From: Epiperipatus broadwayi
Lineage: Eukaryota > Onychophora > Udeonychophora > Euonychophora > Peripatidae
Direction of reading: 5' to 3'
Length of the DNA: 64,000 nucleotides
NCBI GenBank assembly: GCA_028023455.1
Contig: JAQFVV010001009.1
Location: 60,001-124,000, forward strand
Shown: positions 21,739 through 35,684 of the stretch, one piece after another
How positions within the stretch are numbered: the first letter of the stretch is position 1
Layout: each line of letters starts with the position of its first letter
Made by a program: the position numbers and the translations under genes
Notes under the pieces: model-generated
Database searches by the model: none
Told to the model about the DNA's origin: nothing
Seen by the model: only the letters and a program-made list of their open reading frames with translations

Positions 21739-24700
21739 TGTGCCCTTATCTATAGGTCATAATAAGGTAGAATGGTCAATTGCTAAAAAAAAAAAAATTA
21801 AATTTTAAGATATGTTTGTAATATATTGATAATTGTATGATCGATTAGATCTTATAGTACAATTTAAGGCTGAAAATACCTGGTATAAAAGTGTAATGGA
21901 TTATTTTAAAAGAAAACAGTTAAATAAAGATTAAAGATATCCTTGCTTATGGTTGTAAAAGCTGGCCATATAAAATAACACAGCTATAAATAGTTAAAAG
22001 TATATTAATAATTCGAGCTAAATATTTTAAAACTAATAAATTAAATAAAAATGATATGTAATATTATAATTGTATTTAATAGTCAAAATTAATCTAATGT
22101 ATTTTAAAAATAAACTTTAGGATGGTGAGAATTATATTTGGTTCTACATTTTTAAATTATTTTCCAAATTTTTATAAAATATATCAGTTTTGGTAATTTA
22201 GACCGAGACTTAAATTAAAAAGTCATCTGTTAAAGTTAGTAATCATGTGACTGTATATTATATACCTTCACACACACGCTTGTTAGAATAATAATAAAGT
22301 TTGTGAATTATGAAACTAAATATAATTGCTATCGATCCATAAAGTAAAAGTTGAAATATTAAATATTGTTTTAATAATTATTTTAAAGTTTAAATGATTT
22401 TGATAAAACTATAATTGAATTTAAAAATACTATTCTAAATAATATTTAAGACATGATGTCATAAATTCTTTATTTTAAAGGGCTTAATCTATTATAAAAC
22501 TAAAATGTGTAAATTTGTTCGCGCTAAAAAAGTCATTAACCAATCAATGGAGGTATTTTAGCAGACAAAATATAAGAATTAGATGAAGCGGGAGAAAGTA
22601 ATGTGTAAGTGAAGGAGGGAGTAACATATTTTTTTAGCTGGATAAGACCGTAAGCTAGAAAAGTGATATAATTTTAAAATTTTGTATTTATTTTAAAAGT
22701 TTTTTTTAACATATAATATTTTGACTGCCTTTACATGAAGGGCTAATTTTAAAAGTTTTCTTGCCAGTAATTTTATTCAAGTTCAGCCAAAACCTTGCAG
22801 TAAAAATGGAAGTACTAAAGGAAAAAAATACCTAAAAATATTGCTAAAGGAAAAATATTTGTAAAGTGCCTCGATACAGCTTTATTTATGCTCAACCAGA
22901 AACTTATTATTGTAACTCAGAGGAATATAATTTGGACGCTATATGAAAACTTAAAAGAGAAGTTACTTGCCATCAGGAAAATTATGACGCACAAATTTTA
23001 TAAGGCTACTCTGAAGTTATTTTATTATTCTCTATGGGAAAATTAAGATGCTGTATATTATAAAGAATTATGTAAAAGTTATAATGAGAAAAAATTGTTT
23101 GTCCTTTTTAAAGGAAACATTACAAAGTATATAGTTACCAGAACTTTAAAAGAAAGGAAAAATTACTGAATAATAATAGGAAAGAGTCATTATATTTTTT
23201 AAAAAGGAAAGAAAAAAACTTTATCTAAGAAGAATTAAAATATTATAAAAGGTTCATTATAAAAGCACTTAATAAAGATAGAGATTAGGAAATTGGAAAT
23301 TGAAATTACTTAATGAAAATGGATCCATGGAGACAGAAAAATTTACTGAATATTTAAATCAAAGTACCTAGAAGATGCATCATAAAAGTCGCGCGGGAAA
23401 ATATTAGCAGAAAAGATTAGAAGAAAATATTTAGAAGTTTTCTTTACATGATTAATTGATATCATAATTAATAATGGTATTAAATATTAGGAAAAACCAA
23501 GGATTGTCGTCTATGAATATTTATTAAACAGAGCAATAATTGTTTTGCCTTAAAATAGAACATTAAGTGACTGACGAAGAAATAATAAACATTTTTTTTT
23601 TAGCTTTAATATGAACGGTTTTCAAGAAAAGTTGATAAAGAAGTACAGTAAATATAGTTTAAATATTTTACTAATTTATTTTTAAATATAAAATGTTATG
23701 TGAGATTAGGGAAACATATAAACATAAATTTAGTAATATTAAAATTCAAATATAATAACTTGATAAAATTATAGAAATGTTGTTTAAAATAAAGTGTATG
23801 TATGTGAGTCCTACATCTACAAGAATCAATTGGATGGTGAAGCCTACGGAACGCGATCGAGAAGATAAAGATCGTTTGGTAATTTTGATATTTATTTATA
23901 ATGCATAATGTATTTTTTTTTAGATCATCTATTGATTAAGAATGAAGTGTGAAAGTTTAAATTATATGTACACATTTTATACAACATTTTTTAACATATA
24001 ATGAGATAGGAGTAATTCGGAATATGCATGCAATAATTTATTTAAAGTATATTAATAATATAATTTAACAGAACAATTGTGTGATTCTTTTGAACTTTCA
24101 TGTGATAAAGTATTCAGATACTTTAAAATAGTTTGTATATGATTAAATATACGAGGAAAGTAGTAAAAGATTTTCTTATAGAACAGTGGAATAGTTTTGA
24201 AATAAATGAATTTTATTATTGTTAGTAATGCAGATATGTATTTGTCGATGTACAGTATAGAAAAATCTTGAGAAATAAGATCGGATAGTGATTTGGAAGT
24301 ACTAGTGGAGAGGAAACCAAGATGATGTTTTTTTTTAAGAAATAGGAAAAATAAAGGATTTGGATCATATTTAGTTTTGTGTGATTTCAGTATAGTTAAC
24401 TAAGCCCTATGACTGAACACATATAGTTTGGACAGTGTTTTTTGCATATCTTTAAACTTTTTGATGATATAATAAAGCTGAAGAAATAGCTTTAGCATCG
24501 TTCCTATAATAGAGGTTGGTAGACAGATAAAGGTCACTCCTCTATAGTGTCTTTTAATTCACTGTGCCATAATTGTCAAGATATATGACGAGTAATATTC
24601 TAGTTGTATTTTGATCCTATGCATCTATCTTCGCTATCCTTATTTCGTGAATCTGCATCGGTCAGAAAGATATTTTCAAAGAAATAATGAATAAAATAGA

Positions 24701-26096
24701 ACTGAAGATATGTTATCATTTGTGTAAGAATAGTTTATTTGCTGGAATGTATAAAATTGTGTAACTTTAAAATTGAAAGTCCAAAATATCATAAAGAGAG
24801 AAAGAATCATATAATACATTGTAAAATTAATTCAGAAATGAATATAAGATTTTTTGAAAAGAAATCTAAACCAAGTATTTAAAAGTGATAATAAAATTTG
24901 AATGAATTTTTTGTTAAAATAATATTTAGAAAATAAGTATTGCATATTTATTAAGAAAATAGTTCAATAAGGTATAATAAACATATACTTGTACATGGTA
25001 TGTTAATAGTTGTAATTATATCATCCGAAGTAAGGCTTGAATGAGAATATTAGGATTAATAAACATCGGATAATGAACAATAAAAACCTAATACCGAATG
25101 TAGAACAATGTTTTGACTTTGTAAGATTCCATATAACCAATATAAAACTAAAATTTGTTATTTAGTAGAATTTTACTACGAATGTAAATATTGTAAAAAT
25201 ATAATTTTAATAATATTAGGGATGCAAAGTGTTTGTGATAAGCATATAAGAAATGCATTTTGTAATAAGCTAACCATAATAATAAATCAAGTAATAATAC
25301 TGTATTTTCTTAAGTGTTTTAAAAAAATAAGATTTAATTAGGAAGAGTAAATATTATTTTGATTTCATTTTATAAACTAATAAATTAAGTTGAGATATGA
25401 GAGTAAGGGATATCCAATGTATATAGTGTAAAAATATTGTTAATTTATTTATGTTGTTAATAAACTTTGTTTTTAAAATTTATTTTAAAGTTTTTGTGTC
25501 CGAGTTGTTATTTCTCCACATGGATGCATGAAATCACGATACCTTTATAATTGAAACAGACATATAAGTTTTGCACAAAAGGTAAACATAAAAGTGTTAT
25601 AATAATTTTGAGAATTTATTGGTATGTTAAAATTAAAAAGATCATAATTTTATATTATTTATTGGTCATAAGTCGGTTGCCACAATATTACATTAAATTA
25701 TATGCTAATGTTGCCACATGTATTCTGTTGTCAGATTATTAAAATACTACCACGTACGTATTTATTTAGTTCATTTTTAGGAAGAAATAAGATTATATTA
25801 TATTTATTATTGTTATTATTATTTTATTATTGTTAGTTGCTGTGTAGTAGATTATGACATAAAATTCCCTTTTCATATTTTACTACCATAATTTTTAAAT
25901 CAGTTAGAATACAATTTATGAACCTGAGATTTTATTTTATTTTACTTCATTTTTATTTAATGAAACTAGATTCTTGTTATAAAAATGATTAAGATATGAT
26001 TATTATTTTAATCGTAGTGAATAGAGCTTAGAAAGTCGTAAGAATACTATGAGTTAGTTATTTGATATAGTAAAAGGGGGAATAGTGTTCTTATGC

Positions 26097-26131
26097 CATT
26101 GAGGTAGTATCGTGTGGATAATGTCTCAATG
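26097..26131. repeat. Short hairpin, copy 2 of a dispersed pair
   Basis: CATTGAG and CTCAATG arms again (compare 4003-4037), with the related loop words GTAGTAT and GTGGATA. The arms are conserved while the loop has changed. Confidence 0.5.
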
Positions 26132-26639
26132 TAGTCTATCTCGTCCCCCGTATTTTCACTCCATGTCTCATGAAAATAGTAAATATTTGTTAATTCATTT
26201 TAAAATTGAACCGTATTTGTATTTTAAAATTAGAGCTAGTAATCATTTTAATTAATGCTGAATATTTTATTTATTTATTTGTTAACTGAGCTAGAACCTG
26301 GAATATTCGTAATAAACAGTATATTTTGGGGGTGAGGATGCGCGGGGGAGGTTAGAATATATATATATATATTCATAGGAATGTATTCATGGGTTGCAAA
26401 TATCAAAACATATTTTACAGGTTCGTACATGTAAGCTTATAATATATAAAAAAGCTCCATTTTGACATGATAATACAAGCCATTAATAAGAAATGAAAAC
26501 TATATAATTGTAGAGATGCTATAAACTGTATGAATAAAAATAGTGTAGAGACACTGAAAACTCCACAACTAATTCTATACATGTATAAAATTGAAAAAAA
26601 AAAATGAAGAATTAATAATAAATAAAAACTCATGGAAAT

Positions 26640-27440
26640 ACTATAGAATTAGCACCTTTAAATCCTTTTGTTTGGCTGAGATATATAGATGCCATATTTG
26701 TTATGTGGCCACATGGTAAAAATAAATTAAAATAACTTTTATCACTCTTAAATAATATCCATCCTAAAATTACATTTACATTGGAAATAGAATCTGATGG
26801 GAAACTTTCTTTTCTTATTGATTTTGTCACCAAGAAACAAAATAATTTTTTTTATCATTCTCAGTTTTCATAAAAGCTACACATACCGACAGGTACCTCT
26901 AATTTTTATTTCATCATCATCCTACCCAGATTAATTCTAAGGCCAAAACACTATTTACCAGAGAAATTAACCTTCAGATAAATCACATCTAAAAGAAAAA
27001 ATATATCATATAAATAATGTATGAGCCTTATTTCATGCTAAGCCTGTATACAGTATCTGACATTTTCTAAAGTGCTATGATGTAAAGACAACATATGCTC
27101 TTATCAAAAAAATTGTAATTTTCTAACCACGCTTAAAGATTCAATTCCTCTCGAGGATCGTGGAGGTTATGAAATTTCATGTGGTGTTTGTGAGTCTTCT
27201 TATGTAGGTATAAGTAATAGTCACATCAATGTTAAGAAGGAGCCATATGCTAATACAGTGAAACAACATTCATTATCATCAGCACTCTTGTACCATGTTA
27301 TGGATTTAGATCATGATATTGATTTTTCTAAGACCTGTATTCTATCCAGATGTGAAACCTATAGCAATAGAAGATCAGACACACTACTGAGATAACCAAA
27401 CAGACTAAATTGTATCCAAAAAAGTGATGACACATTTTAT
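26640..27440 (+). mobile_element. Penelope-like element fragment: end of reverse transcriptase and GIY-YIG domain
   Basis: Near 26640-26830 the frame reads LAPLNPFVWLRYIDAIFV and WPHGKNKLK, then HPKITFTLEIESDGKLSFL. This is the motif C-D region of Penelope reverse transcriptases, with RYIDA where the catalytic RYVDD is expected. The thumb KATHTDRYL and HHHP follow at about 26868-26930. A GIY-YIG-type block, GGYEISCGVCESSYVGI, starts at about 27164 and continues with a His-containing segment and LSRCETYSNRRSD near 27340. The loss of one catalytic Asp, together with stops and frameshifts, shows a dead copy. The 5' half and terminal repeats are not recognised. Confidence 0.82.
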
Positions 27441-28160
27441 TCCTACTATTATAACTTATCACTTTCTTCTTGGTATGAAAAAACACATTCTATGGTTTTA
27501 TTGTGTTTGGCATCTACAGATTCATTAGAAGGTGACTTTTCATCTTTAAAATTTTTCATAAAGTTGTTATCGCTTATAGCACCCTCTAGTGGTTTTTAAA
27601 CGAATTCCACAAAGTGTTTTTGATGTATTTATGTCACTATTATTCTTATGGTTGTTAAGATAAATTTACTATGATCATTAGCACATTTTTTCAAGGTTCA
27701 GAAACCATCAATTTAGGTGCTTCTGTCTCATATTCAATCAAACTAATAATATTGTCTTCTATACCGACTTTATTGGTTTTAATGACTGACTAGGATTTCT
27801 CTGATCAGCTTTCTTTTGGCTTTCATGAGGTTGAAACTTTATGAATCAGAATTATTGTAATAATTATCATTTGAGTTAGAGAGTTGGGATTTAGGTAGGT
27901 ATCTGACTTGAAGATAACTTTTTTCAGCATTTGCAGAATTATTGTCTATTTTGTCATTACTATTATTGAAACTTCTATCAGACAAATTAAAAATATCATC
28001 AGAAAGTTTTTTTATTCTTGATTTTCACAGATCGGGAGTTTTTATCTCATTTCATGATTTAAAATTTAATGAAAAGTCACTTACCCTCTTAATAGGGCAC
28101 TTTTCTCAGCTCCAACGGTTATTTTCCTGATTAATACTTTAGTCATTGCATTAGCTTGGA
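27441..28160. other. Unassigned stretch with weak minus-strand coding look
   Basis: On the minus strand from about 27600 to 27450 there is an open, hydrophilic run (GAISDNNFMKNF... and SVDAKHNKTIE). Another Ser/Asn-rich run lies between about 28130 and 27880. Both look like retroelement ORF pieces, but I could not match them to a family. Confidence 0.3.
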
Positions 28161-29760
28161 GTGGTACCAAAATATAACAGTAGGAACAAAAGTAAAACCT
28201 ATGCAAATTTTCTTAAAAGAGAAAGTGATAAATTAAAGGAAAATGGAAACACAATAAAGAAGAAACAAATTTCTATACTGAATTTTTTTGATATAGAAAT
28301 TGATAATATACCACAACAAATAGAATCTCACAATGAAGAAAATACAATACAACTCACTGAAAAAGAATACCAAAAAATAAATACTCAGTTTAACATCTCA
28401 ATCCCTGATCTCTTGCTAAATTCTTTTACAAACTATATCAATGATAAAAGTCTGATTTTGGCCATAAAAATTGTAATGGATGATTATTAAAATTCCCTAT
28501 AAAGAAATTCTACAACATGATCTTTGCAAATCATATTTGGCTGTGTATTAATAAGATCTTTTCCCACCCAAATGATAGATACATAATTACCAAATTTACT
28601 TTATGGTCTACTAGAAATTGTTTTAAAAATAACATTAGACACTTGGAGAGCAATCACACTCAATGGAACTATCAAGAACTGTTAAATAAAATTTGATCAA
28701 GCAGAATTGGACATAATACTTGGGAAATATGGGGAAAATACCAAACTAGTATAAAGATATGATCATGGAACTAATGGCTGCATCCTGAACAACACTGATA
28801 CTTTCACTATTACCATGTAAAAAGGGATACATTCCAATGACATACCGATGGTAGTCTACTTCAAAGGTTCACTGATGGTTCTAACATATCATGGAGTTCC
28901 ACAACAATTTTTGTTAGAATGAAAATCCCCTTGTTAAAGACTGCAAAGCTTGCATCTGTAATGTGTGTGGCTTGAAATGGAATAGGATTCACAAATGCAA
29001 TAAAAAAGGCAGGAACCCTGGTTCAACCATGGATTAGATGGGGACAATCCGATTGACTTAATACAAGTACACACAAATTATGAAGAAGTTAATCAACTTG
29101 ATCCAACACTGACAACTTTAGGAAGAATTTCTGTTCACACTCCTATATATAAAGTATTGGATTCCAACCCTCTAAATTATGTCCATCAGCTCAAATACCA
29201 CTGAGCTGCAACATCTCACTAGTGGAAAATCTCAAAACCAACCTCACAATCTGATTGAGAATGAGTCAAATGGACCAGGGTTGGTCATTGGTGAGAATAA
29301 ATCAGACTCTGATGCAACAGTCATTGGTGACCAAAATGAATGGGCCCATAAAGACTCTGGCCTTTTAATAACATAACAAAACAAAAAGATATCATCAAAG
29401 GATAACAGAAAAAAGAAAATCAAGACAGCAAATAAGGTCCAGCTCAGATGAAGATGTTTTCATCACAATCAAATGACAATTCTGAAAACTAAATAAGCAA
29501 TACCATGGAGATATTAAGATAAATCTTTGGCAGGATAAAAATAATAAGAGAAGAAAAGTCAATATCCAATCCCCTATTAAGATCTCATCCAGGATCTTTT
29601 GGGAAAAGGTACAGATCATCAATCAAGATGATAGTAATAGTCATGAAGAACTATTAAAAAACCTCTTATATAAGCCTTAGTGACAAAGAAATCTCCCAAT
29701 CAGACTGAGCTTCTCCTGAGGAGGACAATCTGTCTATTGAAAATAAACATGCACTCAACT
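28161..29760 (+). pseudogene. ORF1-like part of an L1/Tx1-like non-LTR element
   Basis: An open frame at 28161-28490 codes a lysine- and asparagine-rich protein with KKKQISILNFFDIE. In shifted frames the coding look continues to about 29030, where CNVCGLKWNRIHKCNKK gives a Cys/His zinc-knuckle-like motif. From 29179 to 29376 a polar, acidic stretch follows. Its place just upstream of an endonuclease-like block (29870-30560) supports reading it as ORF1 of one element. Stops and frameshifts are many. The order (nucleic-acid-binding ORF, then endonuclease) is known for L1- and Tx1-type elements; the assignment here is inference from order and motif. Confidence 0.5.
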
Positions 29761-29762
29761 AG

Positions 29763-30560
29763 GTGTTGAAACAAAGTAGTGCAGCAGAAAATAGACAGAA
29801 TAATGGAGTGGTAGATACCAGACAATGGGTAGTTACAAGGTCACTCAGGGAGAAATCACATCATACAAGTTATATGATGCTAAATTTCTATGGAGTTAAC
29901 ATTAGAAGTCTGAACTTGATAGATATGGCATTTTCTATTCAGAATTGGATAGTTAAATGCCAAATAAATATGGTATGCATGGCAAAAACTAAATTATATC
30001 TAAATTCATGTTCTAAAATCGATCAAATTTTCCAAAATAAAGGTTTCTTCAAATACTCAATTTCAATGTCAGCAGAAGGAGGGATAGCTATTTTAATAAA
30101 TTACAAGAAAGTCCCCCTCCCTACTAGCACTAAAATTCTGCACTTAGACTCAAGTTGCCTAATTGGTAATCTAAAATATAACCATTTTCAAATCAATCTA
30201 ATTTACCTCTACATTAAAATTAACTACAATCTAATCATAAAAGTAATCACTGACATCAATTCAGTCATGGCCTCAAACCCATTTCCAATCATTGTAAAGG
30301 ATGACTTCAATGTGATATATAATTCTTTGATAAAAATATATATACACCTATTTTATCATATGCTGATGAGTGGAGAAAGCTCCTTCCCCATAGTGGCCTT
30401 GAATATTAAAAATTACAGATCCTTGATTGACTTTGTCTACTAATCCCTGAGTATTCATTTCAAAATCGATGCAAATCTCTGACTGGTGATCTTTTCTGGC
30501 CACCTTGCCCTAGATATATCTCTTAAAACAGGCATTGGGCATCAGAAAGTAGAATAACAT
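29763..30560 (+). pseudogene. Apurinic-type endonuclease domain of a non-LTR element
   Basis: The open frame at 29763-30443 has the shape of the exonuclease-III-like domain that begins ORF2. It has NFYGVNIRSLN at the start, KTKL where the catalytic QET(H/K)L is expected, EGGIAILINYKK in the middle, and PFPIIVKDDFNVIYN, matching the 'GDFN' motif with Asp for Gly. A SDHLLVIFSG-like end (SDH motif) appears near 30470 in another frame. The reverse transcriptase that should follow is absent by 30850, so this is a 5' half with the 3' half lost or decayed. That is unusual, because 5' truncation is the norm. Confidence 0.62.
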
Positions 30561-33174
30561 CATTCACATGTTACTAAAACAGACCACACCTGAATGAGTA
30601 TTTTCTGAGCCCTACATTTATCTTTAAAAAATTGATATCCTAAAGTTACCAGTGGTGGAACTATGGTTTACTTTCATTAACATTCTCCAGTCCATAATAA
30701 ATGAAGTTCTCCATTAACAAAAACACCCTAACCAACTTTACTTTACACTCCCTTTTAGAGCTCTTTTATTTTATAATGAAATAATCTTTGTAAAACTCTT
30801 TTATTTATGCTTTTTAAATTAGTAAGTCTCTCAATCTCTAGTCTTTAAATTTAACTTTCCTTCATTACTATGGTGGTTCATTTACTATATTATATATATC
30901 ATGTGATTTATTAATGTCATTTATTTTTAATTATATGCCAATAATCTTTCGACTCGATGATCTCCTTTATTTCCTTTGCCTTGTGCAAATAATAATATAT
31001 TTATTCTAATAGTAATTCTTGCCCATTAGAACTAGATTTACCGTTCTATCAATTATCAAGTCGAAATAAATTATTAAATGTGTGTTATTTTTATAATTGG
31101 CTAATAATAAATTATTAGCTCTGTTTTTAATCTATGCCACCGCTATTTTCTCATTTCACTAATATTTATTTATTTGTTCATATAAAATCTTAAAATGTTT
31201 TTTTTTGAAAAAGGGCCAATAAAGGAAACAAATAAATATATTCTAATTCAACTTTGTTATTTTCTGTGAAGATTCAGGAAGGGCATGATGATTGGGGCAT
31301 AATTAATATGATTTGCAAATACTTTAAAATAGTTTTCGTTAAAAGCTCATTTGACTTCTAATTAATTGATCAAGTCATCACATAGAGCATTCTATAGGGG
31401 TTTTAGTATTCAATTGATGACTATCAAGTCATCATCTTTGAATGTTGCTGACATAGGGCAATCTTCCGCTCTGTTAGGCTGGTCAGTGATCATATTTCTG
31501 TTATTTTAAATTATTGAGGAAGAAAGCATTTCCTCTCCTGTTCATATTAGTCAAAGGGCATAAGACTTGTCAGACACAAGCCACCATAGGACTTCAATTA
31601 TCGACTAGCTATCGTCTTTCAATTTCATTTTATAGCTCATAATTCATCAGCACCGTTACCTCTCTGTTCCAGTAAAGCCCGCTTTGATGATCGTAATTCG
31701 TGATAAAGTGATTTCAATTAAAGTCAAACAAATTATCAGATATATTTAATTAAATAAGTTTTGCAATAAAGATTAAAATTATCCCATAAAATACATATCT
31801 TGCTCTTCATGAAAGGATTTGCGAATGTGAAAATAAATATCACATTCTTTCGTATAAAATTAGAGTAATGATTTCCTTTACTAATGAATACCTTTATCTG
31901 TCTTTATTTTCTTGTTGGGGGCATAGACATAGAATTCCAATATTGCGTAATATTCATTGGCATATAATAAGGACCACCACTCTTATTATAATTATAAACT
32001 ATGTTAAAGGCTAGAGGTGATTAATATAATCTTTATTTAAAATTCAAACAAAACAAATTATTATTATTAAATATTTTCTAAACACACTTGGTTTCTTAGT
32101 TCTTAATTCTTTTATTCAATATTTATTTTAATTATTAATGCTCGCTGTCTGTGTTGGCAACCCGAACATATACATATGATTCTATTTAAAAAAGTGTCTT
32201 AAGTTAATTAATTATCCGCTATTAGTATCAGTTCAGGGGTCTCTAATCCTCACCAACCATTGAGCTAGTTTCTTGGCACATAGCACTGTGCCGTCGATTT
32301 AGATTTCTACTAATCTGAGCTGTTGAGTTGGGTTTGAATTCAGTTTTGGTTCAGCTGAGTTTGGATCCGACTTGCAGTTCTTTTGGTGGTTTTTTCAACT
32401 GGTACAATATATATATATATATAATCCCAGTGCATAATGCTATACTGAAATAAATATACAAATATTAAGCAATTAAATCATCCCACATGATTAAGAAATC
32501 CAGTACTGCCCTCTGTGAACTAATATATAAATACATATATATATATATATATTGATGCAGACAACCTGATGTTCAGATTGTGCTTCCTAGCCCACTTACA
32601 GTCTCCTACCTCCAAACCATGTTTAAACCCATCCTTATGTGCGTATACATATTTATTAACATATATTTTTCATTTGCTTAACAATTTAAACATAACTGAC
32701 ATAGATATTTATATATCTTAAATGCAAAATAATTTAATAAATAAATATTTAATATTATTTTAATGTGTATGCATGTGTAATGGATAAATATATAGATTTT
32801 CAGTGTGGGGAGATTGACAATAAATCATATTAAGACTTATATTATTCATGTATCTTAAAAGTCATATATGAAATGTATTATTTTTTTTTATATTTAATTT
32901 AGAAGTTAGAAAATGATGCTATTCTTTTAAGCAGTTTCTCAAAAACAATTACCTGTAAAATCCCATTCGTTAAAAGTAAAAGATTTCAATTTGTAATAGT
33001 AAAGTAAAATCTATTAGTGGAAATTTTATCCATGCCAACTTGTTTCAAAATCATAAGTCTTATTTTAAAACAATCATTAGAGAAGCTTGTAACAGGATTG
33101 CATTGTTTCAAAAGACTTACAAAACAAAAGATGTCCAATCAGCAGATTTTAGCTTTGCTAAAGTACTCAAATTG
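30561..33174. other. Non-coding stretch
   Basis: Residual endonuclease-element sequence may reach 30800. Beyond it I see no gene. There is a small GGCACA...TGTGCC hairpin at 32275-32292. The minus-strand words GCTCAATGGTTGGTGAGG near 32260 look A-box-like. TA tracts lie at 32407-32423 and 32537-32553. Confidence 0.45.
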
Positions 33175-33179
33175 CCTCA

Positions 33180-33260
33180 AGTCCAGTGGTTAAGTGCTAT
33201 ACTACATCATCAAAATGATTATAAATACTGCTGGATTTGAATCCAAAAAGGGGGGAGACA
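33180..33260 (+). repeat. tRNA-derived SINE-like head
   Basis: TCCAGTGGTTAAGTGC (A-box-like) and GCTGGATTTGAATCC (B-box-like, with TTTGAATCC) sit about 45 bases apart. Seven Gs and purines follow, and then a less AT-rich body to about 33420, which may be the rest of the element. Confidence 0.45.
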
Positions 33261-33429
33261 ACCATAAATTAATGATGGTCAACATAATCAATGCTAGTTT
33301 GAATCTTCATCCAATGTGCAGTGAGTAGGGGAACTCTTCACCTTTCCCTCTGTTCAAACCTGCTTATTCCCATGAGAAAAGCTCTGGATCCCGTTCCTAT
33401 GATCTTTTAAATGTCTATCAATTAAATCA

Positions 33430-34309
33430 TTAAAATTGCTACCTGTGATGACTTATTTCAAACCTAGATCCAGTGTATTACTGCTGATGAACACTTTACA
33501 TATCAAAGACAGCTACTATTTATGAAAGGTAAAAGAACTTTAGCTACTCTATGATTCTATAAAATTCACCCTTCTATAACAACAATAATCCTGATGCTCT
33601 ATTCTAATATCTTATGTAAATGTTTATATCTTATGTAATTTTACTTAGCTACAACTCTATATAACTTAATATTTTCTATTATTGAGCCTCTATTCAATAT
33701 GTTTTCTTTTTTATTATTTCCATGTGGCAATCATATTTTATTTCATTATTATATTATGTATTTTTGTGTTTTAAAATGCCAGTAATATTTCAAACTCACT
33801 AGCACGTAATTCCTTTCTAGTTTCCCTACCCATCACTTACAGGGTAATTAAGAACTTATTTTAATTAAAAACAAGTCTTATTCAACTTATGCAGATGCTT
33901 GCGAGTTTGGAAAAACAAAGTAATTATCTTATAAATTGTTGTAGAAAAACAGATCATCTGTTTTTCTAAAAATATTTTTTATCTTTTTAAAATAATCCCA
34001 ACCATAAAGGTGTTACATATATGTAAAATCTAATTATTTCCACCAGTCCATTTGTTTCCATATAAAAATATTTATTTCTAATAATAGCATTCTTTTAACT
34101 GAAATTTGTATTTATTAAATGGTGTGGGAAGTTATTAGTAACTTAAAGTAAAGGGAAAGGGGAATCTTTATGTCTTAAATTTTATATAATTTAATTAATT
34201 TAAATCATCCATGCCTGTTTAGTCATTAGATCATACCATTATGCAGGATATTCTATAATTTATGGGTATTAAATAATTAAAATAGTCTTTAAAGCTATAT
34301 ATCGTTATC
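33430..34309. other. AT-rich non-coding stretch
   Basis: Nothing recognised; contains an imperfect inverted repeat GAAAAACAGAT/ATCTGTTTTTC near 33942-33968. Confidence 0.5.
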
Positions 34310-34665
34310 CCAAGCATTGCGTGCATATAGGCACCTTCGTTGCTATATTATATATATTGATGCTTCTTTTTTCTATGGAGGTATCGCAAAGTCAACCCCA
34401 TCATCTTTCTCAAAGTCCAAGAATGAGACTTTAAACCCCCTGGGGTCTCATTTGTTTGTATGTGTGTGCTTTATATGGGGATCGCACTGGAAATACCAGC
34501 CCAAGAAATGCATAGCCGATCACTCTTCGTTCCTGAACCGATTATGCTAATGTTGCAGATTTATATCGATCTATTTTTCAAAATGAATTCCATGAAGCAC
34601 ATGTCCGGATCCATGACTGGATCACATCAAATATGCCACCATGCATGTACTGCTTTCTGATATAT
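34310..34665 (+). other. G+C-richer island with two overlapping open frames
   Basis: This 350-bp block is clearly less AT-rich than either flank. It keeps two frames open (34317-34550 and 34460-34660), and contains TGAGAC...CCCC-CT-GGGGTCTCA pairing at 34423-34449. Neither protein matches a family I know. It could be an exon, a retroelement piece or foreign sequence. Confidence 0.35.
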
Positions 34666-35684
34666 TTCTAATAAATCCATGAACATCCATAAGCCATAAT
34701 GTTGTGATTTTTGCTAAACAGATATCTGTGTCCACTATATAAAATGTGTGTCATTGCAACAACCTTATTATTATTATTATATTATATATTCATTAGCTAT
34801 CCCACATGCGTCTGTCACTTTATAAACTGAATTAATAACTATATTTTTGTACAAATGTAATGCTTTGTTACCAAATTATAATTATCTTTTAAATCGGTTA
34901 AATGCTATTTTGTCCTTTATGGAGGTGTAGTGGCACTTCGATATTATATTTATTAATAGCACTAAATCTTATATTCATCATTAAAGTACATATTATTGGC
35001 ATAGCCACAACTATAAATAAAGTCATCCATTAAATTTCATTCTTAATTTATTAACCAAACATAATACTATTTCTCTATGACCCACTATTATGTAATATTT
35101 ATGAGGCCAATGATTTATCAATGATGACATGCATTTACTTATGTTTTGTTAAAATAATAACAAATAATAATATAACGTTTCCGAATCATTGTTTTTTTTT
35201 TAAATTAATATTTTAATTAATAAGTTATGCTCCTACTGACTGGATGATCTCCACTAATATTTAATGAATATGATAGGTCATGATTTTTAATTGCTTCTAA
35301 ATTGTGTTTCATATTAAATATCCCACCATTAAACTTAAATTAGAGTCTTTTTGTGTCTCCGATGTGCAATGAAGGTGGAGAGAGATAAAATTAGATTGAT
35401 ATCACTGGGATTGTTGCTCATAAGTTGGTAGATCTGGAAAATAGGCAAATAGGACAGAATTCACGAGTGTTCCTGACTTATGTATATTGTGCATGATTGG
35501 ATTTGAGGTACTTTTGCCTAGATGGTAGATCTTGCTATGTGAACATACAAAACAAAAATGACCGGTACTATATATATATATATTGTAGCCCTTGGATTTG
35601 CCAAGGCTCCATTTTTTAATTAACTATGTAAAATAATGTTTAACAAAAATTTTCCTCATAGTTTGTATATATTTTATTCTTCAA
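34666..35684. other. AT-rich non-coding stretch
   Basis: No gene recognised. A TA tract at 35568-35583 is followed by TTGTAGCCC. Confidence 0.5.

Larger units (their letters stand above)
20886..26639. other. Long AT-rich non-coding stretch
   Basis: About 5.7 kb in which I see no gene. It includes a hammerhead-like motif at 21459-21490, a short tandem duplication at 21645-21738 and a hairpin at 26097-26131. A slightly A-rich block lies at 22740-23600 with scattered short frames that I could not assign. Short open frames at 25551-25742 and 26415-26633 look like chance. Confidence 0.5.

Noticed and set aside
30358-30380. GCTGATGAGTGGAGAAAGC, which looks like a hammerhead core
   Set aside because: It lies in the endonuclease remnant, lacks room for a stem II and has no terminal-repeat context.
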